Assembly: GCA_012861695.1 (NCBI GenBank)
Contig: JAAOOA010000468.1
Coordinates: 248,001 to 312,000, forward strand
Length of the DNA stretch: 64,000 nt
Direction of reading: 5' to 3'
Source: Trematomus loennbergii
Taxonomy: Eukaryota > Chordata > Actinopteri > Perciformes > Nototheniidae
Under the pieces are notes generated by a model. It was not told where the DNA came from. It did not search any database and saw only the letters and a program-made list of their open reading frames with translations. Position 1 is the first letter of the stretch; every line of letters starts with the position of its first letter. The position numbers and the translations under genes were made by a program. Shown here in pieces: positions 10,048-20,612 of the stretch.

Positions 10048-12008
10048 AAGGCCGGTTCTCAATGTCGAGTACACATGCTGCAGAGCCACTATTTCAAGTA
10101 TACTACGTCATAGAGTGGCGCAGAATGCTGGGCATTTAACATGCATTTAAACAGTCCTTCGGCGCCACTCGATGACTCAGGCCCAATCCCAAAGCACGCC
10201 CTACCCCCCCTACACACTCCCCCTCCGTGACGGAGTGAACTCCGTGGAGTGACACATGAGGCTCCCTCCTGTCAGATGGAGGGAGACAGCAAGCTTTGGG
10301 ACGGCCTCCCCTCTCTCCGGCAGAAACAGGAAATGCCGTAACTGTATGTAACAACGGTTTCAAATCAGCTTCTCTTTGACCAAAAATAAAAATGAATAAC
10401 TCAAATAAAACTCCAAACATCTTTAATTGTGTTACTTTTTTGTAAAGCTCTTTTAGTTTTAAACCTGATGTTTATAAGCTTCTTAGTTTTTGCAACAGTC
10501 GGTGACTAGGGATGTCTGTTCAAAACATTGCAAGCTTGAATAAATCATTTAAAGCAGTTATTTTTGCCAGACTTATTACTGAATATGGTTCTTAATGTGA
10601 TACCAAGTCCATCTGGACAGTCTTCATTTCCATCATTGTTGGGCTCTCCTGAACTCTAAGAGACAAAGAGAATGAACCCTAACTTGCTCCTGATTGCATG
10701 GCGATCAGTGTGAGTGTGAGTCTCCTTCTCCCTTAGCAGGTGCATGCACTATATGAATGTGTGTATCCTGCTGTTCAGCTTGACTTATGTCAAAGTCATT
10801 TGAGGGCTCACGAGAGTGGAACAGTGCTATATCAATGCTGCCAATTCACCATATACACTATTTCTATCTCCTTCCCTCCTTCCTTTCCATGATCTTTGAA
10901 CTGAAGCTGATACTCTAGTTGTGGGTTATTTGGGGTGTTTAAACTTGTAATACTGTTGTCCAGGGTGTGGTCCGTTTGCATTAGTCAACAATACACAGAA
11001 GGATTGTGGGCACTTTGGTTTCACCCGGTTCTTTTCCAGTACCTCTTCAATCAAATAACACAAAGGAAAAACCCAAGAAGTTTGACTTTTTTTGAAAATG
11101 ATGATCAACCAACCAAAGGTTTATGTTTGAATAATTTAGATTGTTTTTGTTTCCCAACAAAAACCAAGAATCATTCATTTGATATGAATTGCATTGAAAT
11201 CTGAGACGTAGGTGATAAACATGTCTGTAACCATGCTGCCATGCCGAGTTTCACGCCATGCCTGCTTGAATATACTCTATGCAAGTACTATTGACTATAT
11301 ATTGAATAGTGCTATATATATATATAATACTCTGTAATCTTAACTATATCTGATAGCTCAAGCCCTCCTTTCGTTAGTCTTAATGTCTTGTTTTATCAGA
11401 AAATAGTATCGAGTACATTTGAGGTTTGTACGTTTACGTCCATGTGACAGAGAAACATGATAAGTAGTGTCCCTGTCCATGAAACACCTGTTGTTCCCAT
11501 AACCAGAAAAAGAGTGATGGTACTTTTCCCAATAAATCATGTCGCTAAAACTAGACTCATCACTTTGAAGCATTCCTAAATCAAATCTGTGCAAAAGTTC
11601 AAGTTTATTGAACAAAACAATAACCAAAGCAGGACTATAGGGTCACCAGGAAAGAGCAGGTTCAGCCCGTTGGTCATCCACACACCAGGTGCCGTGAATA
11701 CCTGACCACATCCATGTGACCATTGAATGATATACAACTGTGTGTGGTTCAAACCAATACGTAGAATACCAGGAATAATAAGCAACGGCTCAAAATGTAA
11801 TAAATCAATATTATTTACTAAATGTATTGATATTTAAAAAAGGTGTAGAAATAATTCCTTTGATTAACCCCTGGAGTGTGAATATGGAACATTCATGAAA
11901 ATAAAGGTTAGACAAAAGGACTTCTGTTCACACACTTATATAAGTTTACATCTGTGTCTTTATTGTTATCATGTTAACAAAACAGGCGAACACGTAACAT
12001 CTCAGCTG

Positions 12009-12476
12009 CTAAGGACAAGTTGTGCGAGATGCACAAACTGAGGGGAAAGTATTTGAACACTTTGAATCATTCCACTTCTTTCCAAAGTTGTTGTGTACAC
12101 AGTCTTCATCTCCTAGGTTGTTTGGTTCTCCTTTATACCAAAAGAAATACTTGACTGCACACCCATCAGACCACATCCATCTTCCTTCTTTGGCCATGTC
12201 ATTGAGTCCGATCCATGTTGCTCCCTCATTAGGGTCAGAGCTTCTGATCAGGAGTTGGACAAAAACCTCTTCCTCTCTGCTGTGGATAGACACCAGGTTG
12301 CCTCCCTGGGACACACAGTAGAGCTCTGCATCAGCCCAGGTCGTCTTTGTGTTGAAGTACTTGTAGCAGCGGCCGTTGAAGGAGAACCAGAAGGAGGGAC
12401 AGGTGTCTTGCTGGAGCTCATCTGAAGAAGACACAGCACCCAGAGCCAGGCCCAACAGGAAGAGGAAACCCAGCAT
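12009..12476 (-). CDS. Secreted C-type lectin (EPN type), copy 2, intact
   Basis: Single-exon ORF of 155 residues. Residues 1-16 form a hydrophobic signal peptide (MLGFLFLLGLALGAV). Residues 26-148 form one C-type lectin domain: cysteines 26/37, 54/148 and 126/140 match the three canonical disulfides, with extra Cys106 and Cys154 that could pair with each other or link subunits. WIG is at 88-90. The calcium-site motifs EPN (117-119), Glu124 and WND (135-137) are complete, which in this family predicts calcium-dependent mannose-type sugar binding. It resembles small secreted fish lectins of the ladderlectin / lactose-binding lectin l-2 / nattectin-like group; such proteins bind microbial glycans in skin mucus or plasma. 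AATAAA (minus) lies at 11959-11964, about 45 bp past the stop. It has no introns, although relatives usually have several. ATG 12476 is chosen because it opens the signal peptide and lies below the TATA box. Confidence 0.95.
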   Translation of the reverse strand: MLGFLFLLGLALGAVSSSDELQQDTCPSFWFSFNGRCYKYFNTKTTWADAELYCVSQGGNLVSIHSREEEVFVQLLIRSSDPNEGATWIGLNDMAKEGRWMWSDGCAVKYFFWYKGEPNNLGDEDCVHNNFGKKWNDSKCSNTFPSVCASRTTCP

Positions 12477-12569
12477 GATGATGATGATGTCACTGTCTCT
12501 GTCTGTGTAAGTTGCACTGAACCGTTGGAGAGGATGGAGATTGTGAAGCTTCTAGTGACAGGCTGCTTG

Positions 12570-12651
12570 TTATATATGTGTGGGAATGTGACGTCATTGT
12601 CACGTGACGTGATCACATGACCGGTGCCCGGTAAAATGTAAGTTATAAAAG
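12570..12651. promoter_or_regulatory. Divergent promoter, U2
   Basis: Minus TATA at 12570-12578, CRE TGACGTCA at 12589-12596, E-box GTCACGTGAC next to it, plus TATAAAAG at 12644-12651. Same spacing as U1. Confidence 0.65.
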
Positions 12652-12674
12652 TTTTTCCGGCAGTTTCAGAAAAC

Positions 12675-14575
12675 CTTTCTCTTGGCTGCACGGCACGCGC
12701 ACTGTTCTCTCCCTCAAGGTAGGACTCGCGGGTTTAAGGTGGTTTTATGGTCTTTTCAATGAACCTATGGAAGGGTCTCAGGTCAGTTTGTGTTTCATTA
12801 GGGCGAGGGCAAGATACGTTTTCCCATCATGGGGGGGAAACTCTTCAGACATTCAAAGCACGAGACCTGGGGCCTCATTTATAAAGCTTTGCGTAGGATT
12901 CACGTGGAAGGTGGCTTACGTAGGACAAAGCAAATAAATACGCACAGACATTTCCCGATTCATTAAACACAGCGTACCGGCGTAGGACTTGCGTGCCGGC
13001 ACGTCCTACGCCGGTTTCCCTTTTTATAAATCACAATCAACTCGCAATGCGGCGCAGCTTTTGCGGGCTTCACGTAACTCTCATCTGTGCCTATAAATAG
13101 TCAAAGAAACGCCCCGTATTAATATTCATTCAGACTGACTGCAGGAAGAAGATCGCAGGAAATGCCGACAGAACAGCTAAAAAAGACATTTCACACCGAG
13201 TCAGATTTTGGTTCTTTTGGGGAGGTCGAGACAAATCACATTGGTTCAAACTGCGTCCACCAAACAGAGTAGCAGCATGGAGGTCGGATCGTCACCAAAA
13301 TAAATAAGTGGTCCGAAAAGTTAAGTTAAAGTGAACCTATAGAAAAGCTACACGGCGTCAGTTTAAAGTAATTCTGTCTTTCTGCTTACCGCATCATTTA
13401 TGAGAATACCTTTCTTAACAAGAGAACATCATCGAGGGGTGATCAATAACATTTCCGTTTTTATGTATTTCTCCAATGTGTGTGTGCACTGAGGAGTCTC
13501 AAACAGGCGTTTGTTTCATCATTTTAAGATTGGCTTCAATCAAGTTTTGCAAAGTAATTCTTCATATTTGATAAATGAGAGGTAACATTTTATTGATATT
13601 ATTTCCACATATTTCTCTCCATTCTTCCTTCTGCCAACGGTGTCGCAGTTTCTCGTCTCTCCCGTTGTTGTGCGTACCGCGTACGGATGGGTCAGAGCGT
13701 GCGTGGAGGACCGCACATTTCCCCCTCAAGTTAATTTTTTATAAATCGCAAACAGTGCGTAGAAACTGGCGTAAGCCATCTTTTGAGCGGACGCACCGTT
13801 TATAAATGAGGCCCCAGGTCTGTTACAAGCAATGTGTTTTTAATATGGTGTTTTACTCCAAGTTGTAATAGTTTTGAAGCAACTTGTAGGTGTTTTGCAG
13901 AGTGTAGAAGTGCTCATAACCAGCCGAGCAACCCGGGGAACTGGCTATGGACGTTTGCTCACTTTCTTCTAGCTCTTATTATTCTTTATAACATCTGTTC
14001 TTGTGTTTAATCCATAGAGCTGAGTATGAGCGTTCCCCCTCCTGGATGGAGCCAGGAGGATCTATTACTCTGTCAAAGTAAGCCTGGGTTTGAACCTTTT
14101 TTAATGCTATATTGAATTGGTGTTTGAGCAACTCTTAAGTTGCGTTTGGTTTTTAAAAGTCTACTGTCCTCTAGTGCTTTTTTAGTTTTCTTTTCTGTCA
14201 ATAGTTCTCTTGTGTGCAGATTGTGGGCAACATCATTGACCAAGTGCTTGTGTTACAGGCTCCTCTCCCTCTGGGGGAAACCTTGTCTCTTTCAGTGAGG
14301 GACTGCACCGGGTGACACTTTGAAAGGGTGAGGAAACTAACTCTCACTGTAATCATTTTGTAGAAGTTGTGCTTTGAGTAGTGTGTGCTTTTGTTCTCTT
14401 TGTGTCCCTCACAGTTAGCAGGCATTGTGACCTAGTGGACCAGACCTGCCCATCTGAGGAGGGGAAACCACCATGTCATAGTGTAAAGTATGTTCACCCT
14501 GTTACCCGTGACAGCTGCTGAACATTGACATGTTAACATGTGTATTTGTGAAATAAAGCTGCTTTCTTTGCTCAT
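12675..14575 (+). pseudogene. Four-exon gene, U2 copy, ORF disrupted in exon 3
   Basis: All splice sites are kept: exon 1 about 12675-12718, exon 2 14018-14077, exon 3 14259-14327, exon 4 from 14415, AATAAA 14552-14557. Exon 3 has an added A in the G/A run and loses GC and G further on (14273-14300), so the 41-codon frame is altered and ends in a TGA within exon 3. The transcription unit may still be expressed; the ORF, if it matters, is lost here or the indels are consensus errors. Confidence 0.5.
12863..13821. mobile_element. Harbinger-like MITE in intron 1, U2 copy
   Basis: Same ends and near-identical content as the U1 copy. Confidence 0.72.
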
Positions 14576-15305
14576 GAATGCCTCTGTTATTGTCCTCGTG
14601 AAGGGAAGCCCCAACATCTGCAAAACAACTTTGGATTTAGATTGAGGGTCCACAGGTTCCTCCATCCCCTCAACAGGAGTTGGTGTTGTCAGCTCATATT
14701 AAAGGGACCCAGCCACAGTTACCACATATGCATCAGAGAGGTGTTTTCACTGTTGGCCTAATATATGATTGGTCAACTGAACTTGGCAACACTAAACATG
14801 AGCAGAAACAGACGACCTGCTCACCTGGAGATGTCGCACTAAACCTTCTCTACATTTTTGACAAGGAGTAAATGATATGAAATCAAATGTTCTTTACAAT
14901 CTCCAGAAGATGTTGGTGGGAGGGATAATGGTCTGTTTTTAAAACGCTTTCTAGCAAGTGAAGACCAAGCTGCCCATCACACTAAAGCTTTGTAAACATT
15001 TCATTGAGTCACCACATTACCACGAATAATTCCCAGCTTGTGCAAAATGAAGATGAACATTAGGCAAAACAGACCATAAGCTTGTGTGGATATATCGTAT
15101 AAAACGTAATGTATTCATTTCAGGTGAGACTTGTTGCTTTGTCTCATGTTTCTTTTCATTCACAACTGATCGTCGCACTGACTTGCTCCTCTGCTGCCCT
15201 CCAGTGGCCACAAGGCACAACAGCTACTTTTACATTACAGCATGTAGCTCCAAAGCACACAAGTATTTCCGGTAACACTTTATTTTGATAGTCCATCTGT
15301 TGACA

Positions 15306-16478
15306 CTCTAATGCTGCGTTCACAGCGGACGCGATGCGATGTATGGGGGCGGCGCGATTACATGTAAAGGCAATGCAGAGACGCGGACAGACGCGAATTC
15401 CCTCCGACGGCGCGCATGAAGCGGTGGACACGGCGCGATTGAACGGTGCCGCGTTAAACGCGAGAGTTCAATTTTTTTCAACTGGAGCGCCAAATTCACG
15501 TGACGCGTTCTCGCGGAAGCCAATCAGCGGTGAGGATCTCAGCCTGCCGTCACTGACGTTCAACCACACAACATCAGCTGTTAGCTGTTAGCAGTTAGCA
15601 CTCAGAGCTCACAGCTCATATCTGTTCAGAAACTGGACAAAAGTGAAACGAGTACAAACCACAGACTGCCTGTGTCATGGTGAATACAGTCGCTGCTTTA
15701 TTTATGTCTGTATAGGCCGTTGTGAGTGTGGACGGTCGGAGCATATACTATATATTTATTTTAAAAGGTTTTTCCCCTGCCGTCTGTCTGCAGACTTGTC
15801 AAAGCATTAATTCATGGTTTCTACTAACCGATATCAGTATGTTGTTACTTCGGCATCATTTAGAAACGTGTATTACAATTTAATCACGGTAAAATATGTT
15901 AATTTTGTTGTAGTTGTAGCTCCCGAGCCAGCGCGTCTTGTTTGAATGATGCGAGTAAACACAGCTGGCAGCCGCGGTGAACCTCCAGCGTTTAGAGCGA
16001 TGCGATAGGAGCGATTATGCTGCGTTCACACCGGACGCGATGCGAATATTCGCTTCGCTCTAAACTTGTACTTGTTAAACTTTTGTCCAGTTTCTGAACA
16101 GATATGAGGAGCTGTGAGCTCTGTGTGCTAACTGCTAACAGCTAATGGCTGATGTTGTGTGGTTGAACGTCGGTAACGTCAGTGACGGCAGGCTGAGATC
16201 CTCACCGCTGATTGGCTTCCGCGAGAACACGTCACGTGAATTTGACGCTCGAGTTGAACAAATTGAACTCTCGCGTTTGACGTGGCACCGTTCAATCGCG
16301 TGATTCGCGCCGCGTCCACCGCTTCATGCGCGCTGTCGGAGCGAATTCGCGTCTCTCCGCGTCTCTGCATTGACTTTACATGTAATCGCGCCGCCCCCAA
16401 ACATCGCATCGCGTCCGGTGTGAACGCAGCATTAGAGCGAAGCGAATATTCGCATCGCGTCCGGTGTGAACGCAGCAT
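15306..16478. repeat. Large fold-back element, U3 copy
   Basis: Same inverted-arm structure; the right arm is of the short U2 form. Confidence 0.85.
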
Positions 16479-18435
16479 AAGGCCGGTTCTCAATGTCGAG
16501 TACACATGCTGCAGAGCCACTATTTCAAGTATACTACGTCATAGAGTGGCGCAGAATGCTGGGCATTTAACATGCATTTAAACAGTCCTTCGGCGCCACT
16601 CGATGACTCAGGCCCAATCCCAAAGCACGCCCTACACCCTACCCCTACACACTCCCCCTCCGTGACGGAGTGAACTCCGTGGAGTGACACATGAGGCTCC
16701 CTCCTGTCAGATGGAGGGAGACAGCAAGCTTTGGGACGGCCTCCCCTCTCTCCGGCAGAAACAGGAAATGCCGTAACTGTATGTAACAACGGTTTCAAAT
16801 CAGCTTCTCTTTGACCAAAAATAAAAATGAATAACTCAAATAAAACTCCAAACATCTTTAATTGTGTTACTTTTTTGTAAAGCTCTTTTAGTTTTAAACC
16901 TGATGTTTATAAGCTTCTTAGTTTTTGCAACAGTCGGTGACTAGGGATGTCTGTTCAAAACATTGCAAGCTTGAATAAATCATTTAAAGCAGTTATTTTT
17001 GCCAGACTTATTACTGAATATGGTTCTTAATGTGATACCAAGTCCATCTGGACAGTCTTCATTTCCATCATTGTTGGGCTCTCCTGAACTCTAAGAGACA
17101 AAGAGAATGAACCCTAACTTGCTCCTGATTGCATGGCGATCAGTGTGAGTGTGAGTCTCCTTCTCCCTTAGCAGGTGCATGCACTATATGAATGTGTGTA
17201 TCCTGCTGTTCAGCTTGACTTATGTCAAAGTCATTTGAGGGCTCACGAGAGTGGAACAGTGCTATATCAATGCTGCCAATTCACCATATACACTATTTCT
17301 ATCTCCTTCCCTCCTTCCTTTCCATGATCTTTGAACTGAAGCTGATACTCTAGTTGTGGGTTATTTGGGGTGTTTAAACTTGTAATACTGTTGTCCAGGG
17401 TGTGGTCCGTTTGCATTAGTCAACAATACACAGAAGGATTGTGGGCACTTTGGTTTCACCCGGTTCTTTTCCAGTACCTCTTCAATCAAATAACACAAAG
17501 GAAAAACCCAAGAAGTTTGACTTTTTTTGAAAATGATCAACCAACCAAAGGTTTATGTTTGAATAATTAGATTGTTTTTGTTTCCCAACAAAAACCAAGA
17601 ATCATTCATTTGATATGAATTGCATTGAAATCTGAGACGCAGGTGATAAACATGTCTGTAACCATGCTGCCATGCCGAGTTTCACGCCATGCCTGCTTGA
17701 ATATACTCTATGCAAGTACTATTGACTATATATTGAATAGTGCTATATATATATATATATATATATAATACTCTGTAATCTTAACTATATCTGATAGCTC
17801 AAGCCCTCCTTTCGTTAGTCTTAATGTCTTGTTTTATCAGAAAATAGTATCGAGTACATTTGAGGTTTGTACGTTTACGTCCATGTGACAGAGAAACATG
17901 ATAAGTAGTGTCCCTGTCCATGAAACACCTGTTGTTCCCATAACCAGAAAAAGAGTGATGGTACTTTTCCCAATAATCATGTCGCTAAAACTAGACTCAT
18001 CACTTTGAAGCATTCCTAAATCAAATCTGTGCAAAAGTTAATTTATTGAACAAAACAATAACCAAAGCAGGACTATAGGGTCACAGAAAAGAGCAGTTCA
18101 GCCCGTTGGTCATCCACACACCAGGTGCCGTGAATACCTGACCACATCCATGTGACCATTGAATGATATACAACTGTGTGTGGTTCAAACAAATAGTAAT
18201 ACCAGGAATAATAAGCAACAGCAAAAATGTAATAACAATATTATTTACTAAATGTATTGATGATATTTAAAAGGTGTAGAAATAATTCCTTTGATTAACC
18301 CCTGCGAGTGTGAATATGAACATTCATGAAATAAAGGTTAGAAAAAGGACTTCTGTTCACACATATACAAGTGTACATCTGTGTCTTTATTGTTATCATG
18401 TTAACAAAACAGGTGAACACGTAACATCTCAGTTG

Positions 18436-18882
18436 CTAAGGACAAGTTGTGCGAGATGCACAAACTGAGGGAAAGTATTTGAACACTTTATCATTCCACT
18501 CTCCAGTTGTTGTGTACACAGTCTTCATCTCTAGGTTGTTTGGTTCCCTTTATACCAAAAGAAATACTTGGCTGCACACCCATCAGACCACATCCATCTT
18601 CCTTCTTTGGATGTCATGAGTCCGATCCATGTTGTCCCTCAAGGTCAGAGCTTTTGATCAGGAGTTTGACAAAATCCTCTTCCTCTACTGTGGATAGACA
18701 CCAGGTTGCCTCCCTGGGACACACAGTAGAGCTCTGCATCAGCCCAGGTCGTCTTTGTGTTGAGTACTTGTAGCAGCGGCCGTGAAGGAGAACCAGAAGG
18801 AGGGACAGGTGTCTTGCTGGAGCTCATCTGAAGAAGACACAGCACCCAGAGCCAGGCCCAACAGGAAGAGGAAAACCAGCAT
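18436..18882 (-). pseudogene. C-type lectin copy 3, degenerate
   Basis: The signal-peptide frame opens at ATG 18882 (MLVFLFLLGLALGAV) and reads into the first CTLD strand, then is broken by a single-base loss near 18783. More single-base deletions follow at about 18763, 18668, 18640, 18612, 18547, 18531, 18503 and elsewhere, so no continuous CTLD frame exists. The changes are mostly deletions with few substitutions. The promoter upstream is recognisable. Confidence 0.85.
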
Positions 18883-18967
18883 GATGATGATGATGTCACC
18901 GTCTCTGTCTGTTAAAGTTGCACTGAACCGTTGATGGAGATTGTGAAGCTTCAAGTGACAGGCTGTT

Positions 18968-19048
18968 TTATATATGTGTGGGAATGTGACGTCATTGTCA
19001 CGTGACGTGATCACATGACCGGTGACCGTAAAATGTAAGTTATAAAAG
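18968..19048. promoter_or_regulatory. Divergent promoter, U3
   Basis: Minus TATA at 18968-18976, CRE at 18987-18994, E-box GTCACGTGAC after it, plus TATAAAAG at 19041-19048. The plus-side start predicted at about 19072 lies only 18 bp before the LINE 5' end. Confidence 0.6.
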
Positions 19049-19302
19049 TTTTGCCGGCAGTTTCAGAAAACCTTTCTCTTGGCTGCACGCTCACCGATAT
19101 CTCTGACGGTTCAGTGCAACTTCAAACGGGAAATTGAGTGAGAGTGAAATTACGATTGTGAGTCTTTTCAGTACATCTTCGTGGACATTGTTGGGTGCAT
19201 TTGGTTTGTTTGAGTGTAGTACGACCGGGGCACGGTCTCCCCAAACGGCTTTGCTGTTTGGGCCCCCCCCCCCCCCCGGTGCTGTGATCTGGTGCGGCGC
19301 AA

Positions 19303-20265
19303 GTGTTGATGGCAACTGCGTCTGGAGTGGACAGTGCAGAGGTGCCGAACATGGAAGGCGGAAGAGCAGGTGAGAAGACGGACGAAAGGAAGGACAAAGA
19401 AGAAGAGCAAGAACAAGGCAAGAAAACGGGAGAGGAAGGAAAAGAGGGGCAGGAGGAGAGAGTGAGGTACAGTGTGGATTTAACTGTGGAAGTGGTTGTG
19501 GAAGGTGTATTGACTATGATGGACCTGCTGAAAGGAATTCAGAAACAGTGTGGGACAGTGGATGGGTGCAGGGTGACAGGACAACAATACGAAGTAACTA
19601 TGAGGACCATCCTGGGGAAAACGAAACTAATGGAGGGGCTGAGAGTAAATGGGGCTGCGGTACATGCTAAAAACATTATGAGCACTGATGCGACCGTCTC
19701 TTTCCTGCATCTGCCTGTTTATTTGCCTGATAGAATTATATTAAATAGGCTTGACGAGTGGGGAGTTAAGCCCATCTCGGTCATTAAAAAAAGAGTGTGG
19801 CCAGACACGGACATTGCAGACGGCACCAGGTTCCTCAGAGTTAGGTTCAATAATAAGGTCCGCTCCCTACCGTACTCCACAAAGTTCGACACGGTGAAAG
19901 GGGCGGAGTACTTCCGGGTCCTGCACAATGGCCAGGTTCCAGTGTGCAGGTTATGCATAAAGCCGGGTCACATCTACAGGGAATGCCCAGACTTCAAGTG
20001 CTTCAGGTGCAATGAGCAAGGACATTATGCCAAGGAGTGCAGGTATGGAGCTGAGCGTGCGGACAGAGAGAGGAGAGAGAGAGAGAAAGAGAGAGAGAAG
20101 AAGAGGGAAGGCGAGGAGGAAAGACGAGGAGGAAGACGAGGAGAGGAGGAGGAAGACGTGGGGGAAGGCGACGAGGCGGAGGGAGCAAAGAAAAGACCCC
20201 ATGAGGAGATCAGCAGTGAGGATGAAGGTCCAGTGGTGGAGGACATCTCGGGGGCTTCGGGATGA
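19303..20265 (+). CDS. LINE ORF1 protein with two CCHC zinc knuckles
   Basis: 320 residues. Residues 22-55 are a charged Lys/Glu/Gly linker, followed by a folded region without obvious signature. Zinc knuckles are at C215-C218-H223-C228 and C233-C236-H241-C246, expected to bind nucleic acid in the LINE RNP. Residues 252-300 are a very basic/acidic Arg-Glu-rich stretch, likely helical. It resembles fish ORF1 proteins often labelled ZCCHC3-like. The TGA at 20263 follows VVEDISGASG. A second frame on to 20560 repeats the same VVEDIS motif, so the reading frame probably shifted here by small deletions and the original protein was longer. ATG 19303 gives the longest frame; 19309 (MATASG) is an alternative. 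Confidence 0.82.
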   Translation: MLMATASGVDSAEVPNMEGGRAGEKTDERKDKEEEQEQGKKTGEEGKEGQEERVRYSVDLTVEVVVEGVLTMMDLLKGIQKQCGTVDGCRVTGQQYEVTMRTILGKTKLMEGLRVNGAAVHAKNIMSTDATVSFLHLPVYLPDRIILNRLDEWGVKPISVIKKRVWPDTDIADGTRFLRVRFNNKVRSLPYSTKFDTVKGAEYFRVLHNGQVPVCRLCIKPGHIYRECPDFKCFRCNEQGHYAKECRYGAERADRERREREKEREKKREGEEERRGGRRGEEEEDVGEGDEAEGAKKRPHEEISSEDEGPVVEDISGASG

Positions 20266-20612
20266 AGAGGAAGCACCTGACGTGGGAAAGAACAAGAAAA
20301 GTGCCAGGCGCGGCGGCGGAGGCGCCGAGGGAAGCAGCAGAAGCGCCGATGTGAGCAGCAACGAGGGAAAGGAGCAACAGGGTCCGGTGGTGGAGGACAT
20401 CTCGGAGGCTTCAGGGATGGAAGAGGAAGTGCCTGATGGAGAGGAGGGTACAATGGGCCCAATGGTTTCGGGGGCTCCAATGGTGGGAGGTCGAGAGGTC
20501 GCAGCCAGAGGAGAGGCAGGAATGAGGAAAGGAGGGCCACATCGGAGAGTGCCAGGCTGATGGCTAAGCGAAAAGAGGACAAAGAGAGAGAGTCAGAGAG
20601 AAGGAGGGTGAC

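Larger units (their letters stand above)
8556..14983. repeat. Tandem array unit U2
   Basis: Second unit, same order as U1: fold-back 8878-10047, gene-poor spacer to 11958 with (TA)n near 11313-11327, lectin 12009-12476, divergent promoter 12570-12651, plus-strand gene 12675 to about 14575, MITE 12863-13821, spacer to 14983 without a gene. It belongs to the B type shared with U4 and U6 (GACGTAGG at about 11205 and TTTTATCAG near 11392). It lacks the 9 bp CGCCTCAAT-type extension seen in the right fold-back arm of U1, U5 and U7. Confidence 0.96.
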
